Below are positions 25,147-35,720 of a DNA stretch of 64,000 bases, one piece after another. The notes under the pieces were generated by a model. It made no database searches. It was not told the DNA's origin and saw nothing but the letters and a program-made list of their open reading frames with translations. Source of the DNA: Allochromatium vinosum DSM 180 (GTDB taxonomy: Bacteria; Pseudomonadota; Gammaproteobacteria; Chromatiales; Chromatiaceae); contig NC_013851.1 in assembly GCF_000025485.1 (NCBI RefSeq), positions 1,031,154-1,095,153 on the forward strand, in the 5' to 3' direction. The position numbers were made by a program, and so were the translations under genes. Within the stretch, counting starts at the first letter, position 1. Each line of letters begins with the position of its first letter.

Positions 25147-25336
25147 CCCCTCTGTCCTAGACCTGAGAGTTTGCGCCCGGATGTGTGACATCCGGGCGGC
25201 CCCGTCGGTGGGCGCGGATCTCGATCCGCGCCGCTCTCCAGAGTCGGTCGTTATTCCCGCGGTCCTTCTGCCTGAGCGATTCCGGGCGGTGTTGCGCCTT
25301 CGGCGCCGGCCGGGCGGCCGGTCTCTCCCACGGGAC
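25147..25336 (-). promoter_or_regulatory. Tandem glycine riboswitch upstream of gcvT
   Basis: Read on the minus strand, the first aptamer has GGGAGAGACC, GCCGAAGGCGCAA and CTCAGGCAGAAGGACC, with closing pairs GTCCCGTG and CGCGGG. The second has CTCTGGAGAG, CCACCGACGGGG and GCAAACTCTCAGGTC closed by GGACAGAGGGG. These are the hallmark conserved positions of the two-aptamer glycine riboswitch. The RNA starts shortly after TATAGT (minus strand, 25358-25353), a possible -10 box. In this class glycine binding usually turns expression on, so the operon should be induced by glycine. Confidence 0.93.
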
Positions 25337-25453
25337 ATGACACGAAGCCGGCACTATAAGCGCGAGCCGGCCGGATTACCAGTCGTCCCGCGAGGCGATT
25401 CGCCCTGGCGGAGCGGCGGGTGCGGCCGGCGTCGCTCAAGGCCGCGCGCGCCG

Positions 25454-25984
25454 TCAGCTCTTGTCTTCGGTACGGCGGCGAAACCGGGTACTGCCGCAGT
25501 CGGCGCAGGGCGGGATGCGTCCGGCCTTGACGAAATGGGTTTCGGCGCCGCACTGGTCGCAGACCAGGGTGCCGGGGCCGGTGATCTCGCCAGCCTGATA
25601 GAGGCTCATCTGACGCGCGGTCTCGGCCCACTGGGCCAGTTGCAGGCTGGTCTGGTCGGCGACCAGCTTGAACATGTCGAACATGCGCTTTTCCATCAGC
25701 TCCAGATCGAAGCGCCACCAGTCGCGGATGTCCTGCCCGGTGTCGGCGATGTACTTGGCCGCGTCCTCGATGTCGCGCTTGACGTAGTCCGAAACCTTCT
25801 CGGCTTCCTCGCGCGTCAGCTCGCCGAGCTCGACCATGCGCTCGCGCGTCTTGTCGACGATCTCGCGAAACAGGGGGGCCGATTCCTGCTGCGCCTTCTC
25901 GATCGCCTCGTGGGTCTGTTTGAGCATGCGCTCATAGGCGTCGACCAGCTTGTCGGTGGTGTCGTGCTTGTGTTCTTCGCTCAT
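25454..25984 (-). CDS. YbeL-like zinc-ribbon protein (DUF1451)
   Basis: A 176-residue protein of the DUF1451 family. A helical N-terminal part ([20 protein letters not shown]) leads to a C-terminal zinc ribbon [20 protein letters not shown], then [11 protein letters not shown], with two CxxC pairs. The ATG at [10 protein letters not shown] was chosen because the longer frame would run into the leuS leader. It is divergent from leuS; E. coli ybeL also sits beside leuS and lptE, so the neighbourhood is conserved. Function is unknown. Confidence 0.85.
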   Translation of the reverse strand: MSEEHKHDTTDKLVDAYERMLKQTHEAIEKAQQESAPLFREIVDKTRERMVELGELTREEAEKVSDYVKRDIEDAAKYIADTGQDIRDWWRFDLELMEKRMFDMFKLVADQTSLQLAQWAETARQMSLYQAGEITGPGTLVCDQCGAETHFVKAGRIPPCADCGSTRFRRRTEDKS

Positions 25985-26150
25985 GGCGTGGCTCTTCGTT
26001 GGCTTGGGGAATGTTGACGTGCTCGGAATTAGGATAGCAAAAGCCCATGCGGTATCCTTGCGCGATCGAATCCGCAGGGCGTTTGGCGTCCTTCGGATTC
26101 CAATCTTTGGTTTCGAACCTTCACCCTCTTCGTCAGGACCATCAGCACCC

Positions 26151-28706
26151 ATGCAGACCGACTATGATCCGCGCGCCATCGAGGCGGCGGCCCAAGGCTA
26201 TTGGGAAGACCATCGATCCTTCAAGGCCGTCGAGGATCCGTCCCGCGAGAAGTTCTACTGTCTCTCCATGTTCCCCTATCCCTCGGGTCGGCTGCACATG
26301 GGGCATGTGCGCAACTACACCATCGGGGATGTGATCGCGCGCTATCAGCGGATGCTTGGCAAGAACGTGCTCCAGCCGATGGGTTGGGACGCCTTCGGTC
26401 TGCCGGCTGAGAACGCGGCCATCCAGCACGGCATTCCGCCCTCGCAGTGGACGCGCTCCAACATCGAATACATGAAGGGCCAGCTCAAGAGCCTGGGCTT
26501 CGGCTATGACTGGGAGCGCGAGCTGGCGACCTGCGATCCGGATTACTACCGCTGGGAGCAGTGGCTGTTCACGCGCATGGTGGAGAAGGGGCTGGCCTAT
26601 CGCGCCAAGGCGACGGTCAACTGGGATCCCATCGATCAGACGGTGCTGGCCAACGAGCAGGTCATCGACGGACGCGGCTGGCGTTCGGGCGCGCTGGTCG
26701 AGAAGCGCGAGATCGAACAGTGGTCGGTGCGCATCACCGATTACGCGCAGGAACTGCTGGACGCGCTCGACGGACTGGACGGCTGGCCGGAGCGCGTGCG
26801 CACCATGCAGCGCAACTGGATCGGGCGCTCCGAGGGCGTGCACATGGAGTTCGGCGTGGCCGGCTCCGACGAGACGCTCGGCATCTACACCACCCGTCCC
26901 GATACCGTCATGGGCGTGACCTATGTCGCGGTGGCTGCCGAGCATCCGCTCGCGCACCGCGCGGCCGAGAACAATCCGGCGCTTGCGGCCTTCATTGATG
27001 AGTGTCGCAAAGGCGGCACCACTGAGGCCGAGCTGGAAACGATGGAGAAGAAGGGCCATCCGCTCGGTCTCGACGCCATCCATCCGATCACCGGCGAGGC
27101 CGTGCCCATCTATGCCGCCAACTTCGTGCTCATGGGCTATGGCACAGGCGCGGTGATGGCGGTGCCGGCGCACGATCAGCGTGACTGGGAGTTCGCCGAG
27201 CGTTACGGCATCGCCAGAAAGGCCGTCATCCGCTCGTCCGACGGCAGTCCGTGTGGCATCGAGCAGGCGGCCTACACCGAGAAGGGCGTGCTCTTCGACT
27301 CCGGTCCCTTCGATGGCCTGACCTCGGAGCAAGCCTTCGACGCCATCGCCGACTGGCTCGCCGAGCGCGGCAAGGGCGAGAAGACCGTCAACTTCCGTCT
27401 GCGCGACTGGGGCGTGTCGCGTCAGCGCTACTGGGGCTGTCCGATCCCGATGGTCCAGACTGCCGATGGCGGCATCCGTCCCGAGACCGATCTGCCCGTG
27501 CGGCTGCCCGAGGATCTCGTCGTCGACGGTTCCGGCTCGCCGCTCAAGAAGATGCCCGAGTTCTACCAGCTCGCCGGCGGCGAGACGCGCGAGACCGACA
27601 CCTTCGACACCTTCTTCGAGTCGAGCTGGTATTACGCCCGCTACTGCTCGCCCGACTGCGACACGGCCATGCTCGACGAGCGCGCCCGCTACTGGCTGCC
27701 GGTCGATCAGTACATCGGCGGCATCGAGCACGCCATCCTGCATCTGCTCTATGCGCGCTTCTTCCACAAGTTGATGCGCGACGAGGGGCTGGTCGACTGT
27801 GACGAGCCTTTCACCAATCTGCTCACCCAGGGCATGGTGGTCGCCGAGACCTGGTATCGCGAGGACGCCGAGGGCCGCAAGCAGTGGTTCAACCCGGCGG
27901 ACGTGGAGGTCGAGCGCGACGCCAAGGGCAAGCTGATCGGCGGCCGGCTCAAGTCCGACGGTCAGCCGGTCCGGTTCGGCGGCATCGAGAAGATGTCCAA
28001 GTCCAAGAACAACGGCGTCGACCCGCAGGCCCTGACCGAGCGCTACGGCGCCGACACGGTGCGCCTCTACACCATGTTCACCTCGCCGCCGGATCAGTCG
28101 CTCGAATGGAACGACGAGGGTGTCGAAGGGGCGTTTCGCTTCATTCGCCGGCTGTGGGCCTTGGCAGTCACTGAGGCCGAGGCGATCCGTGCCGCATCCA
28201 TGCCGGACGAACTGGACGAACCGGCCCAGACCGCCCGCCGCGAGATCCACGGCGCGCTCAAAAAGGCGCTCTACGATTACGAACGCCAGCAGTTCAACAC
28301 CGTGGTCTCGGGCTGCATGACCATGGTCAACACGCTCTACCGGCTGGAGTCCTCGACCGCGCGGGCGGCGGTGATCCGCGAGGGCGTCGGCATCGTACTG
28401 CGGTTGCTCGCGCCCATTGCGCCCCATGTGACCCATCATCTGTGGCGCGAACTGGGCTTCGGTGACGACATCCTGAACGCCGACTGGCCTCGGGTCGACG
28501 AGGACGCGCTCAAGCAGGACAGCCTCGACTACGTGGTCCAGGTCAACGGCAAGGTGCGCGGCAGCGTCAAGGTACCCGCCGACGCCGATCAGGCGACGGT
28601 TCAGGCCGCCGCATTGGCTAACGAACAGATCGCCAAGTTCATCGACGGTAAGCCGATCCGCAAGGCGATCCTGGTGCCGGGCAAGCTGCTCAATCTGGTC
28701 GTTTGA
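26151..28706 (+). CDS. leuS: Leucyl-tRNA synthetase
   Basis: This class I synthetase charges tRNA-Leu. From the ATG starting [20 protein letters not shown] it has 851 residues. The HIGH-type motif is HMGH at 49-52 in [20 protein letters not shown] and the KMSKS loop is at 614-618. The CP1 editing domain lies between, with [21 protein letters not shown] frame 67 codons longer upstream is rejected because it covers the leader and the divergent ybeL promoter region. It is followed 25 bp later by lptE. Confidence 0.97.
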   Translation: MQTDYDPRAIEAAAQGYWEDHRSFKAVEDPSREKFYCLSMFPYPSGRLHMGHVRNYTIGDVIARYQRMLGKNVLQPMGWDAFGLPAENAAIQHGIPPSQWTRSNIEYMKGQLKSLGFGYDWERELATCDPDYYRWEQWLFTRMVEKGLAYRAKATVNWDPIDQTVLANEQVIDGRGWRSGALVEKREIEQWSVRITDYAQELLDALDGLDGWPERVRTMQRNWIGRSEGVHMEFGVAGSDETLGIYTTRPDTVMGVTYVAVAAEHPLAHRAAENNPALAAFIDECRKGGTTEAELETMEKKGHPLGLDAIHPITGEAVPIYAANFVLMGYGTGAVMAVPAHDQRDWEFAERYGIARKAVIRSSDGSPCGIEQAAYTEKGVLFDSGPFDGLTSEQAFDAIADWLAERGKGEKTVNFRLRDWGVSRQRYWGCPIPMVQTADGGIRPETDLPVRLPEDLVVDGSGSPLKKMPEFYQLAGGETRETDTFDTFFESSWYYARYCSPDCDTAMLDERARYWLPVDQYIGGIEHAILHLLYARFFHKLMRDEGLVDCDEPFTNLLTQGMVVAETWYREDAEGRKQWFNPADVEVERDAKGKLIGGRLKSDGQPVRFGGIEKMSKSKNNGVDPQALTERYGADTVRLYTMFTSPPDQSLEWNDEGVEGAFRFIRRLWALAVTEAEAIRAASMPDELDEPAQTARREIHGALKKALYDYERQQFNTVVSGCMTMVNTLYRLESSTARAAVIREGVGIVLRLLAPIAPHVTHHLWRELGFGDDILNADWPRVDEDALKQDSLDYVVQVNGKVRGSVKVPADADQATVQAAALANEQIAKFIDGKPIRKAILVPGKLLNLVV

Positions 28707-28731
28707 GGCGAGAGCCTGGAGGTCGATCGAT

Positions 28732-29232
28732 ATGGCGTGGACGCGAATGGCCTTGTGTGGGCTGCTGGCGCTGGTTCTGGTGCTTCAGGTCGGTTGCGGT
28801 TTTCGGCTGCGCGGCAGCGTCGAGATCCCGCCCGAATACAACCCGATGCTGATTCAGGCGCCTAGTGGTTCAGCGGTCGAGCGTGCCATGCGCGACCTGC
28901 TGGTCGGCAGTCAGGTCCGGCTGACGGCCAACCCGGCCGAGGCCAGGCTGACGCTGCGCATCCTGTCGGAGAACCGCTCTGAGCGGGTGGCGGCGGTCGA
29001 CCTGAACGGCAAGACGCTCGCCTATGAGCTGCATTATCTGGTCGACTTCGATGCCGTCGGATCGGACGGCCAGACCCGAGTGCCGCGCCAGACGCTCGAC
29101 CTGACCCGCACCTTCGACAACCCGGACGTCGAGGTGCTGGGCAAACAGCTCGAACAGGCGATGATCTATGATGACTTCGCGGTCGAGGCCGCCGACCGCA
29201 TCCTGATGCGGTTGCGCGCGGTCCTGCGCTAA
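28732..29232 (+). CDS. lptE: LPS-assembly lipoprotein LptE
   Basis: LptE plugs the LptD barrel and guides lipopolysaccharide into the outer leaflet. The 166-residue precursor has a hydrophobic signal and lipobox LQVGC with Cys22 as the lipidated residue, then GFRLRGSVEIPPEYNPMLIQ and the C-terminal QLEQAMIYDDFAVEAADRIL. It follows leuS as in E. coli. The DNA polymerase delta gene holA, which usually comes next, is missing; a convergent phosphatase gene takes its place and overlaps by 4 bp. Confidence 0.9.
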   Translation: MAWTRMALCGLLALVLVLQVGCGFRLRGSVEIPPEYNPMLIQAPSGSAVERAMRDLLVGSQVRLTANPAEARLTLRILSENRSERVAAVDLNGKTLAYELHYLVDFDAVGSDGQTRVPRQTLDLTRTFDNPDVEVLGKQLEQAMIYDDFAVEAADRILMRLRAVLR

Positions 29233-30041
29233 CTGGCGGCTACATCCAGTTTCAGACAGGCGCGCCAGGCGTCGAGTAGCTCGGCATTGGCGGCGGCGAT
29301 GGCCAGCCGGGGTTCCAGAGTGATCGCCGGACTGGGTTCGAGACTGTCCGGGATCAGATGCATGGCCGCCGCGCCGGCCTCATCGGCGATCAGGCGTCCG
29401 GCGGCATAGTCCCACAGCTTCTGGCCGCCGTGCAGATAGAGCTGAAAGCGTCCGGCCGCCAGCCAGCACCATTCGAGCGCGACCGACCCGAGATAGCGCT
29501 GCGAGCTGAAACAGGTCTGGCGGGTGACGGCTCGCAGCAGTTCGGGCGGGAGCCGCTTGAGATCGACCATCGCCAGACAGTCGCGGATCGATCGACTTGG
29601 CGCGAAAGGCTGAATCGGCTGGTCGTTCAGCCAAGCCCCCTGGCCTCGGGCAGCGACGAAGCACTCGTCGCGCACCGGGTCGAGGATAGCGCCGAGTACC
29701 GGTCGCCCGCTCTCGATCAGCGCCAGCGAGATCGAGAAGGCCGGAAAGCCGGCCGCATAGTTGCTGGTGCCGTCCAGCGGGTCGACCACCCACAGGGCGC
29801 TGTCGGCGTTTTGGAGCATTCGCTCCTGCTCGGCGGATGTCATTTCCTCACCGAGCAGCGGGATGCCGGGGAAATCGCGCGCGAGCGCTTCAGAGAGGTA
29901 GCGTTGGGCCGCTAGGTCGGACTCGGTGACGAAGCTGCCGTCGGCCTTGTGGCTCGCCGCTATTCCATGCCAGTTGGGCAGGATGGCGGTCGCGGCCGTG
30001 TCGCGTAGCAGACGGGCGAGGTGGGTCGGTTCGGCTGTCAT
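29229..30041 (-). CDS. Inositol monophosphatase-family phosphatase (CysQ/IMPase-like)
   Basis: A 270-residue enzyme of the lithium-sensitive, magnesium-dependent phosphatase family. Metal-binding motifs are GEEM in PLLGEEMTSAEQ, and WVVDPLDGTSNYAAGFP with the DPLDGT core; the second motif is LHGGQKLWDYAAGRLIADEAG. This family includes inositol-1-phosphatase, fructose-1,6-bisphosphatase and 3'(2'),5'-bisphosphate nucleotidase CysQ. Sequence alone does not settle the substrate. The ATG at MTAEPTHL was used; a longer frame would extend into the manC leader. Confidence 0.85.
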   Translation of the reverse strand: MTAEPTHLARLLRDTAATAILPNWHGIAASHKADGSFVTESDLAAQRYLSEALARDFPGIPLLGEEMTSAEQERMLQNADSALWVVDPLDGTSNYAAGFPAFSISLALIESGRPVLGAILDPVRDECFVAARGQGAWLNDQPIQPFAPSRSIRDCLAMVDLKRLPPELLRAVTRQTCFSSQRYLGSVALEWCWLAAGRFQLYLHGGQKLWDYAAGRLIADEAGAAAMHLIPDSLEPSPAITLEPRLAIAAANAELLDAWRACLKLDVAAS

Positions 30042-30142
30042 CGTTCGCGGGCCTATTGGGTCAGGTGCTCTACACATCGCGCGCCGGACGCGCTTTAATT
30101 CACGTTTTCGTTTCTCGATTCCAAGATATGGAGCCTGTCGCG

Positions 30143-31663
30143 ATGCCCTTACAACCCGTCATTCTCTCCGGTGGATCCGGTACGCGACTGTGGCCGCTCT
30201 CGCGTGAAGCCTATCCCAAGCAGTTCCTGCCGCTCACCAGTCAGCATACCATGCTGCAGGAGACGGTCGGTCGGCTCGACGGTCTGGCCGAGGAGCATCC
30301 GCGCCAGGCCATCGCCGTGCGCGATCCGCTGGTGGTCTGTAACGATGCGCATCGCTTCCTGGTCGCCGAGCAGTTGCGGCTGATGGGGCGACGGGCCGCC
30401 GCCATCGTGCTCGAACCCAAGGGGCGCAACACCGCACCGGCGCTGACGCTGGCCGCGCTTGTGGCCAATCAGTCGGACGCGGATCCGGTGATGCTGGTGA
30501 TGCCGGCCGATCACAACATCCGCGACGAACCCGGTTTTCGCACCGCTGTCGCCGATGCCCATGCGCTGGCGCGCGACGGTGCCGTTGTCACCTTCGGCAT
30601 CGTGCCGAGCAAGCCCGAGACCGGCTATGGCTACATCCGTCAGGGTGCGCCCTGCGAGCCGGCCGATCTGCATGGTGCGGCTTACGCACTCGACGGCTTC
30701 GTCGAGAAACCCGATGGCGAGACCGCCCAGCGTTATCTGGCCTCGGGCGACTATCTGTGGAACAGCGGCCTCTTCGTGCTGCGCGCCTCGGTCTGGCTGA
30801 CCCTCATCGAACGCTTCCGGCCCGACATCGCTCAGGCCGTGACCCTGGCATTCGAGAGTGCCGCGAGCGATGGCGACTTCCTGCGTCTCGACAGCGCGCT
30901 GTTTGCGGCCTGCCCGAGCGATTCGATCGACTACGCGGTCATGGAGGCGCTGGCGCGCGCGGCCCGCAGCGGGGAGGCGAGCGATCTGCCGCCGGCGATC
31001 GTGATTCCGCTCAACGTCGGCTGGTCGGATGTCGGCGCCTGGTCGGCGCTGTGGGAGGTGCGCGAGCAGGACGCCAGCGGCAATGTGCTCGATGGCGATG
31101 CCTTCGTCCACAATGCCCATGACAATCTGCTGGTGGCCAAGCACCGCATGGTGGCGGCCATCGGTGTCGATAACCTGATCGTGGTCGAAACCCCGGACGC
31201 CGTGCTGGTCGCGACCAAGGAGGCGGCGCAGGACGTCAAGGCCGTCACTCAGTTCCTCCAGCGCGAGCAGCGCGACGAATACATCCATCATCAGCGCGTG
31301 CATCGACCTTGGGGGGCCTATGAGTCGATCGGGCGGGGATCGCGCTATCAGGTCAAGCGCCTGACCGTGAAGCCGGGCGAGTCGCTGTCGTTGCAGATGC
31401 ATCATCATCGCGCTGAGCACTGGATCGTCGTCTCCGGCACCGCGCGCGTGACCTGTGACGACAAGAGCTTTCTGCTCACTGAGAACCAGTCGACCTATAT
31501 CCCGGTCGGCACCACGCATCGGCTGGAAAATCCGGGCCGCATCCCGCTCGAACTGATCGAGGTCCAGTCCGGCAGCTATCTGGGCGAGGACGATATCGTG
31601 CGCTTCGAGGATCGCTACAATCGCGATCCGGTCGAGCCGCACCCGACCGACAAAACCTGTTGA
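30143..31663 (+). CDS. manC: Mannose-1-phosphate guanylyltransferase / mannose-6-phosphate isomerase
   Basis: This two-domain enzyme makes GDP-mannose for O-antigen or exopolysaccharide. The nucleotidyltransferase signature is [20 protein letters not shown] near the N-terminus, with MPADHNI, FVEKPD and NSGLFV further on. The C-terminal cupin isomerase domain has [20 protein letters not shown] and [15 protein letters not shown]. At 506 residues it is slightly longer than typical (about 475). The second of two ATGs was chosen because GGAG lies 10 bp upstream. It carries the only CTGCAG hexamer I found outside the 52.5-60.3-kb block. Confidence 0.93.
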   Translation: MPLQPVILSGGSGTRLWPLSREAYPKQFLPLTSQHTMLQETVGRLDGLAEEHPRQAIAVRDPLVVCNDAHRFLVAEQLRLMGRRAAAIVLEPKGRNTAPALTLAALVANQSDADPVMLVMPADHNIRDEPGFRTAVADAHALARDGAVVTFGIVPSKPETGYGYIRQGAPCEPADLHGAAYALDGFVEKPDGETAQRYLASGDYLWNSGLFVLRASVWLTLIERFRPDIAQAVTLAFESAASDGDFLRLDSALFAACPSDSIDYAVMEALARAARSGEASDLPPAIVIPLNVGWSDVGAWSALWEVREQDASGNVLDGDAFVHNAHDNLLVAKHRMVAAIGVDNLIVVETPDAVLVATKEAAQDVKAVTQFLQREQRDEYIHHQRVHRPWGAYESIGRGSRYQVKRLTVKPGESLSLQMHHHRAEHWIVVSGTARVTCDDKSFLLTENQSTYIPVGTTHRLENPGRIPLELIEVQSGSYLGEDDIVRFEDRYNRDPVEPHPTDKTC

Positions 31664-31715
31664 GGCGCTCAGCGTCTCCCGCTCTTCATCACCACTTCAC
31701 AACGCGGTTTCAATC

Positions 31716-32807
31716 ATGGGATTCAAATGCGGCATCGTCGGCCTGCCCAACGTCGGCAAGTCGACTCTCTTCAATGCCCTGACCAAGGCGGCCATCGCGG
31801 CCGAGAACTACCCTTTCTGCACCATCGATCCCAATGTCGGCGTGGTGCCGCTGCCCGACCCCCGGCTCGATGTCATCGCCAGCATCACCAAGCCGCAGAA
31901 GGTGCTGCCGACCTCGATGCAGTTCGTCGACATCGCCGGACTGGTGGCCGGCGCGTCCAAGGGCGAGGGGCTGGGCAACAAGTTTCTGGCCAACATCCGC
32001 GAGACCGATGCCATCGCCCATGTAGTGCGCTGCTTCGAGAACGATGACGTGGTGCATGTGGCCGGCAAGGTCGATCCGCTCGGCGACATCGAGGTCATCA
32101 ACACCGAGCTGGCGCTGGCCGATCTCGAATCGGTCGGCAAGGCGCTCGACCGCGCTCAACGTGCGGCCAGGACCGGCGACAAGCAGATCCTCAAGCGCAA
32201 GGAGATCCTGGAACGCGCGCAGGCCCAGCTCGACGCCGGTCAGCCGGTGCGCGCCCTGGGTCTTGATGAAGACGAACTGGACGAACTGCGCGATCTGTTC
32301 CTTCTGACCGCCAAGCCGACCATGTACATCGCCAATGTGTCCGAGGACGGGTTCGAGAACAACCCGCTGCTCGACCGGGTGCGGGCGCTGGCCGAATCCG
32401 AGGGGGCCGTGGTGGTGCCGGTGTGCGCGGCGATCGAAGCCGAGATCCTCGAACTCGACGATGAGGCGCGCGATGAGTTCCTGGCCGATCTCGGGCTGGA
32501 GGAGCCGGGTTTGAACCGCGTGGTGCGGGCCGGTTATCGGCTACTGGGTCTGGAGACCTATTTCACCGCCGGTCCCAAGGAGGTGCGCGCCTGGACCATC
32601 CCCAAGCAGTCCAGGGCGCCGCAAGCGGCCGGCGTCATCCACTCCGACTTCGAGCGCGGCTTCATCCGCGCCGAGGTGATCGCCTATGAGGACTTCGTTG
32701 CCTGCAAGGGCGAGCAGGGGGCCAAAGAGGCCGGCAAGCTGCGCTCGGAAGGCAAGGAGTATGTCGTCCAGGATGGCGATGTCATCCACTTCCGGTTCAA
32801 CGTCTGA
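31716..32807 (+). CDS. ychF: Ribosome-binding ATPase YchF
   Basis: YchF is an OBG-family nucleotide hydrolase of 363 residues that binds the large ribosomal subunit and represses oxidative-stress responses in E. coli. The P-loop GLPNVGKST covers residues 9-17, the family marker [14 protein letters not shown] follows, and the C-terminal TGS-like domain ends [18 protein letters not shown]. Bases 32485-32517 recur with one mismatch in a transposase remnant near 52.4 kb. Confidence 0.96.
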   Translation: MGFKCGIVGLPNVGKSTLFNALTKAAIAAENYPFCTIDPNVGVVPLPDPRLDVIASITKPQKVLPTSMQFVDIAGLVAGASKGEGLGNKFLANIRETDAIAHVVRCFENDDVVHVAGKVDPLGDIEVINTELALADLESVGKALDRAQRAARTGDKQILKRKEILERAQAQLDAGQPVRALGLDEDELDELRDLFLLTAKPTMYIANVSEDGFENNPLLDRVRALAESEGAVVVPVCAAIEAEILELDDEARDEFLADLGLEEPGLNRVVRAGYRLLGLETYFTAGPKEVRAWTIPKQSRAPQAAGVIHSDFERGFIRAEVIAYEDFVACKGEQGAKEAGKLRSEGKEYVVQDGDVIHFRFNV

Positions 32808-32859
32808 GGTTTGGGCAGGGTTTGGCGGGAGTTGGAAACATGGTGGCGATGTAGCGATC

Positions 32860-33612
32860 TCAGCGCATCCTGGGCGCCACCCGCCGAACCCTGGCCAGTC
32901 CGAGTGCTTCCAGCAGGCGGATATACAGCCAGCCGATATCGATTTCCCACCATTCGTTCGAGAGCCTCGCCGAGGTGGCGTAGGCATGATGGTTGTTGTG
33001 CAACTCCTCGCCGCCGATCAGGATGCCCCAGGGCACGATGTTCCTGGAGGCGTCATTGGGCGCAAAGCGGCGATAGCCCCAGTAATGGCCGATGCCATTG
33101 ATGACCCCGGCGGCGAAGAACGGAACCCATAGCATCTGGACCGCCCAGATGGTGATCCCGATGGGACCGAACAGGATCAGATCGATCATCAGCATCAGCG
33201 CGACGCCAAGTCCGCTGTGCCGCGCATAGAGGTGACGCTCGAGTGCATCGTTGGGTACGCCGCGCCCGTAGCGCTCCAGCGTATCCGTCACGGCGGCTTC
33301 GCGGCGATAGAGATCGACGCCATCGAACAGGACTTTGTTGATCCCGTAGACCTGCGGGCTGTGCGGATCGTCCGGGGTCTCGCACTTGGCATGATGTTTA
33401 CGATGGATAGCGACCCATTCGCGCGTGATGAGTCCCGTGGTGAGCCACAGCCAGGCACGGAAGAAATGGCCGGCGAGCGGATGCAGATCCAGAGCATGGT
33501 GCGCCTGATGACGGTGCAGGTAGATGGTGACGGAAACGATGGTCACATGGGTCAAGGCCAGGATGACCAGCACGTATCCCCACCAGGGCAGTTCGATGAG
33601 ACCAAGCGGCAT
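32860..33612 (-). CDS. Membrane fatty-acid desaturase (delta-9 type)
   Basis: A 250-residue di-iron membrane desaturase that introduces a cis double bond into acyl chains. The three histidine boxes are HRHQAHH (33-39), HRKHH, and HNNHH in GGEELHNNHHAYA. Hydrophobic segments lie at the N-terminus and between boxes two and three. The ATG beginning MPLGLIELPWWG has GGAG at good distance; a TTG five codons earlier was not preferred. An aerobic desaturase is notable in a largely anaerobic phototroph. Whether it acts on acyl-CoA or lipid-bound chains is not visible. Confidence 0.9.
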   Translation of the reverse strand: MPLGLIELPWWGYVLVILALTHVTIVSVTIYLHRHQAHHALDLHPLAGHFFRAWLWLTTGLITREWVAIHRKHHAKCETPDDPHSPQVYGINKVLFDGVDLYRREAAVTDTLERYGRGVPNDALERHLYARHSGLGVALMLMIDLILFGPIGITIWAVQMLWVPFFAAGVINGIGHYWGYRRFAPNDASRNIVPWGILIGGEELHNNHHAYATSARLSNEWWEIDIGWLYIRLLEALGLARVRRVAPRMR

Positions 33613-33840
33613 GGGGGCGGACTCCAAGTTGGAATAGACCTAGCTTGGTCGCCCCAGCCGCCGGCGTCGGTACGGTACCGCACATTCGGTGCGTCATGAA
33701 TGCGCGGCAGCGTACAGAACGATTCGGCGCGCCGGTCTACAGTGAAACCGGATTGCCGCACCGAATAGATCCGCTGGATTTTCGGCGTTCGACATCAATC
33801 AGCCGTGACACCTTCCCCCATCGCCATCAAGGAACAGAAT

Positions 33841-34107
33841 ATGAATCCTCTCAACGTGACGGTGATCGCCGCTTCAATCGGCCTGATTTTCAGTGCCTGC
33901 ATCAGCGCGCAAGCCCTATCGGAGACCACGACAGCACCGACGGTCGCCGGCGGGATGGAGCGATCCGCAGAAAGGCAAGCGAGCCAGGAAGCACTCGGTC
34001 AAACACGCGATACAAATTACGAGATGGCAAAGGACGACTGCAAGGTTCTGGAAAGCGGTGACCAGGAGCACTGTGAGGACGAGGCCCAAAAGCAGTACAG
34101 CAAATAG
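33841..34107 (+). CDS. Small secreted cysteine-pair protein
   Basis: An 88-residue precursor with signal peptide MNPLNVTVIAASIGLIFSAC, cut probably after SAQA. The mature part contains NYEMAKDDCKVLESGDQEHC followed by EDEAQKQY. This matches the repeat unit YxxAKxxCdxxxGxxxxxCxxxA of the protein at 49.2-49.8 kb, and the signal peptides are also similar, so the two are paralogs with one versus several units. A cysteine in the signal (FSAC) could make it a lipoprotein, although the residues around it do not fit the lipobox well. Function is unknown. Upstream, 33628-33840 shows no clear promoter. Confidence 0.65.
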   Translation: MNPLNVTVIAASIGLIFSACISAQALSETTTAPTVAGGMERSAERQASQEALGQTRDTNYEMAKDDCKVLESGDQEHCEDEAQKQYSK

Positions 34108-34171
34108 CCGGGGAGGCAGGATGAAAATTCAGACGCCGGCACACGGGAGCGATCCGGCGCTGAGTCATGCG

Positions 34172-35662
34172 CTAGGTCGGTTGATGCCTTCGCGCCCCGG
34201 AGTCCGCCGTGTCGGACGTCGTCACCGGCAACAGATTTTCCCCGTCCTTGAGCGGCCCGGCCTCGCGTGCCTGCTCCTCGATGACGATCGATTCGCTGTA
34301 TAAACCCGCTTCCGCTTTTGTCGACACGACTTCCAGCTCGGCGTGCCGCGATTCCGCGGGTAGCCGTTTTTCCAGCGAGGGGCTTGGCACATCCGTCGCT
34401 TTCCGGGGGAGCACGGTGACGGGGATGCCTTGCGGGAAGACCACCTCGCGGGCCTCGTCGGGCATCGAGATGCCCTGGTTCTGAAACGCGCGCTTCACCA
34501 GCCGGATGACCGAGGAGCGTACCTTCTGCAAACTGTGCTCGCGTCCATTGAGCCAAAAGTAGAGGCGCAGGTTGACGGTGGCGCCGCCGAGGCTGTCGGC
34601 CAGGACCGATGGCTCCGGATCGTTCAGGACGGCTGGATGGTCCGACAGAACCTTGCGTGCAATCTCCTGGGCCTCGGCGATCGCGTCGTCGTAGCCGATG
34701 CCGACCATAAAGTCGGCGCGCCGGTTGGGACTGGTCGTGAAGTTGCTGACGATGGCCTTGTAAACGGTGGCGTTTGGAATCTGCGCAAGAGTGCCGTCGA
34801 GCGTCATCAGGACGGTGGTGCGCATGTTGAGCTGCTGCACATAGCCGGTCACGCCGGAGATCTCGACCAGATCGCCGGTCTCGAACGGCTGCTGGATGCT
34901 CAGAAAGATGCTGGACAGAAAGTTCTCGGTGATATCGCGAAAGGCGATACCCAGGATCAGGCCGATCAGACCGGTACCGCCGACCAGCGTCAAGGCGAGT
35001 TGCGTCAGGCCGGAGACCCGCAGAATCAGATAGACGCCGGAGAGGACAACGAGTCCGCCGGCCGCCCGCGCGATCACCGTTTGCAGCAGTTTCGTCTGAA
35101 TCCTGTGACGGAGCAGGACACGGACGATTCGTATCGCCAACAGCGCCGCCCCCACCGACAGCGCCAGGATCAGCAGCCCGAACAGCACGAACGGCATGGC
35201 GCGGATGAAGTCGCGCCAGAGTGCGGAGAGTCCGCTGGAGGCCTGGCGAAAATCCCAGACCGAGGGTTCCGGTACTTCGAGTCGGTTGGCAACGGCGACG
35301 ACGTCCTGAGTATTGCGCGCGAGATCGCCCGCCCATTGTTTCAGCTCATCGGACTCCACCAGACCATTGAGAAAGACGACGCCTTCCTCGACCCTGACCT
35401 GCGGGTCGGTGAACCAGTCGGTCGCGTGCAGCACGGTCTGAAGTCGCCGGCGGATTTGTTCGTCCTGCGCGACGGGTGCGACGTCCACCTTGGCGGCGAC
35501 CGGGGACAGCTCTTCCCTGGTGGGGGTGATGAGTTTCTGCGGCGCGTCGCCCTCGTCGACGGGTTCCTGTGCCACGACCGGGTTTATCACTCCACAGCAC
35601 AGGGAGGCGAGCAAGATCGCCCGCGCACAGGCCCCGACACGGCGGCAGCGCCATGGTCGCAT
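34172..35662 (-). CDS. MscS-family mechanosensitive channel with BON domain
   Basis: The 496-residue protein starts with a cleavable signal (ending NPVVAQE), then a periplasmic BON domain (about 70-140, QIRRRLQTVLHATDWFTDPQVRVEEGVVFLNGLV) and three to four membrane helices. The MscS pore and beta domains follow, with GLIGLILGIAFRDITENFLSSI and FETGDLVEISGVTGYVQQLNMRTTVL. It probably releases solutes on osmotic downshift. The C-terminal tail is polar and low in complexity. An earlier start 11 codons upstream is possible, but MRPWRCRR directly precedes the signal helix and was preferred. Confidence 0.88.
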   Translation of the reverse strand: MRPWRCRRVGACARAILLASLCCGVINPVVAQEPVDEGDAPQKLITPTREELSPVAAKVDVAPVAQDEQIRRRLQTVLHATDWFTDPQVRVEEGVVFLNGLVESDELKQWAGDLARNTQDVVAVANRLEVPEPSVWDFRQASSGLSALWRDFIRAMPFVLFGLLILALSVGAALLAIRIVRVLLRHRIQTKLLQTVIARAAGGLVVLSGVYLILRVSGLTQLALTLVGGTGLIGLILGIAFRDITENFLSSIFLSIQQPFETGDLVEISGVTGYVQQLNMRTTVLMTLDGTLAQIPNATVYKAIVSNFTTSPNRRADFMVGIGYDDAIAEAQEIARKVLSDHPAVLNDPEPSVLADSLGGATVNLRLYFWLNGREHSLQKVRSSVIRLVKRAFQNQGISMPDEAREVVFPQGIPVTVLPRKATDVPSPSLEKRLPAESRHAELEVVSTKAEAGLYSESIVIEEQAREAGPLKDGENLLPVTTSDTADSGARRHQPT

Positions 35663-35720
35663 GTGCTCGCCCCCCATTGGATGCGGTGGATCCAATCAGG
35701 TTTGCACCTGTAGGTTCAGG

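Noticed and set aside
23525..26017. Very long plus-strand open frame (830 codons) opposite gcvH, gcvT and the ybeL-like gene
   Set aside because: It lies antisense to well-recognised genes and crosses the riboswitch; high GC content makes such mirror frames common.
26142..28439. 765-codon minus-strand frame opposite leuS
   Set aside because: Its composition (His, Arg and Gly rich) is that of a mirror frame; leuS is certain on the other strand.
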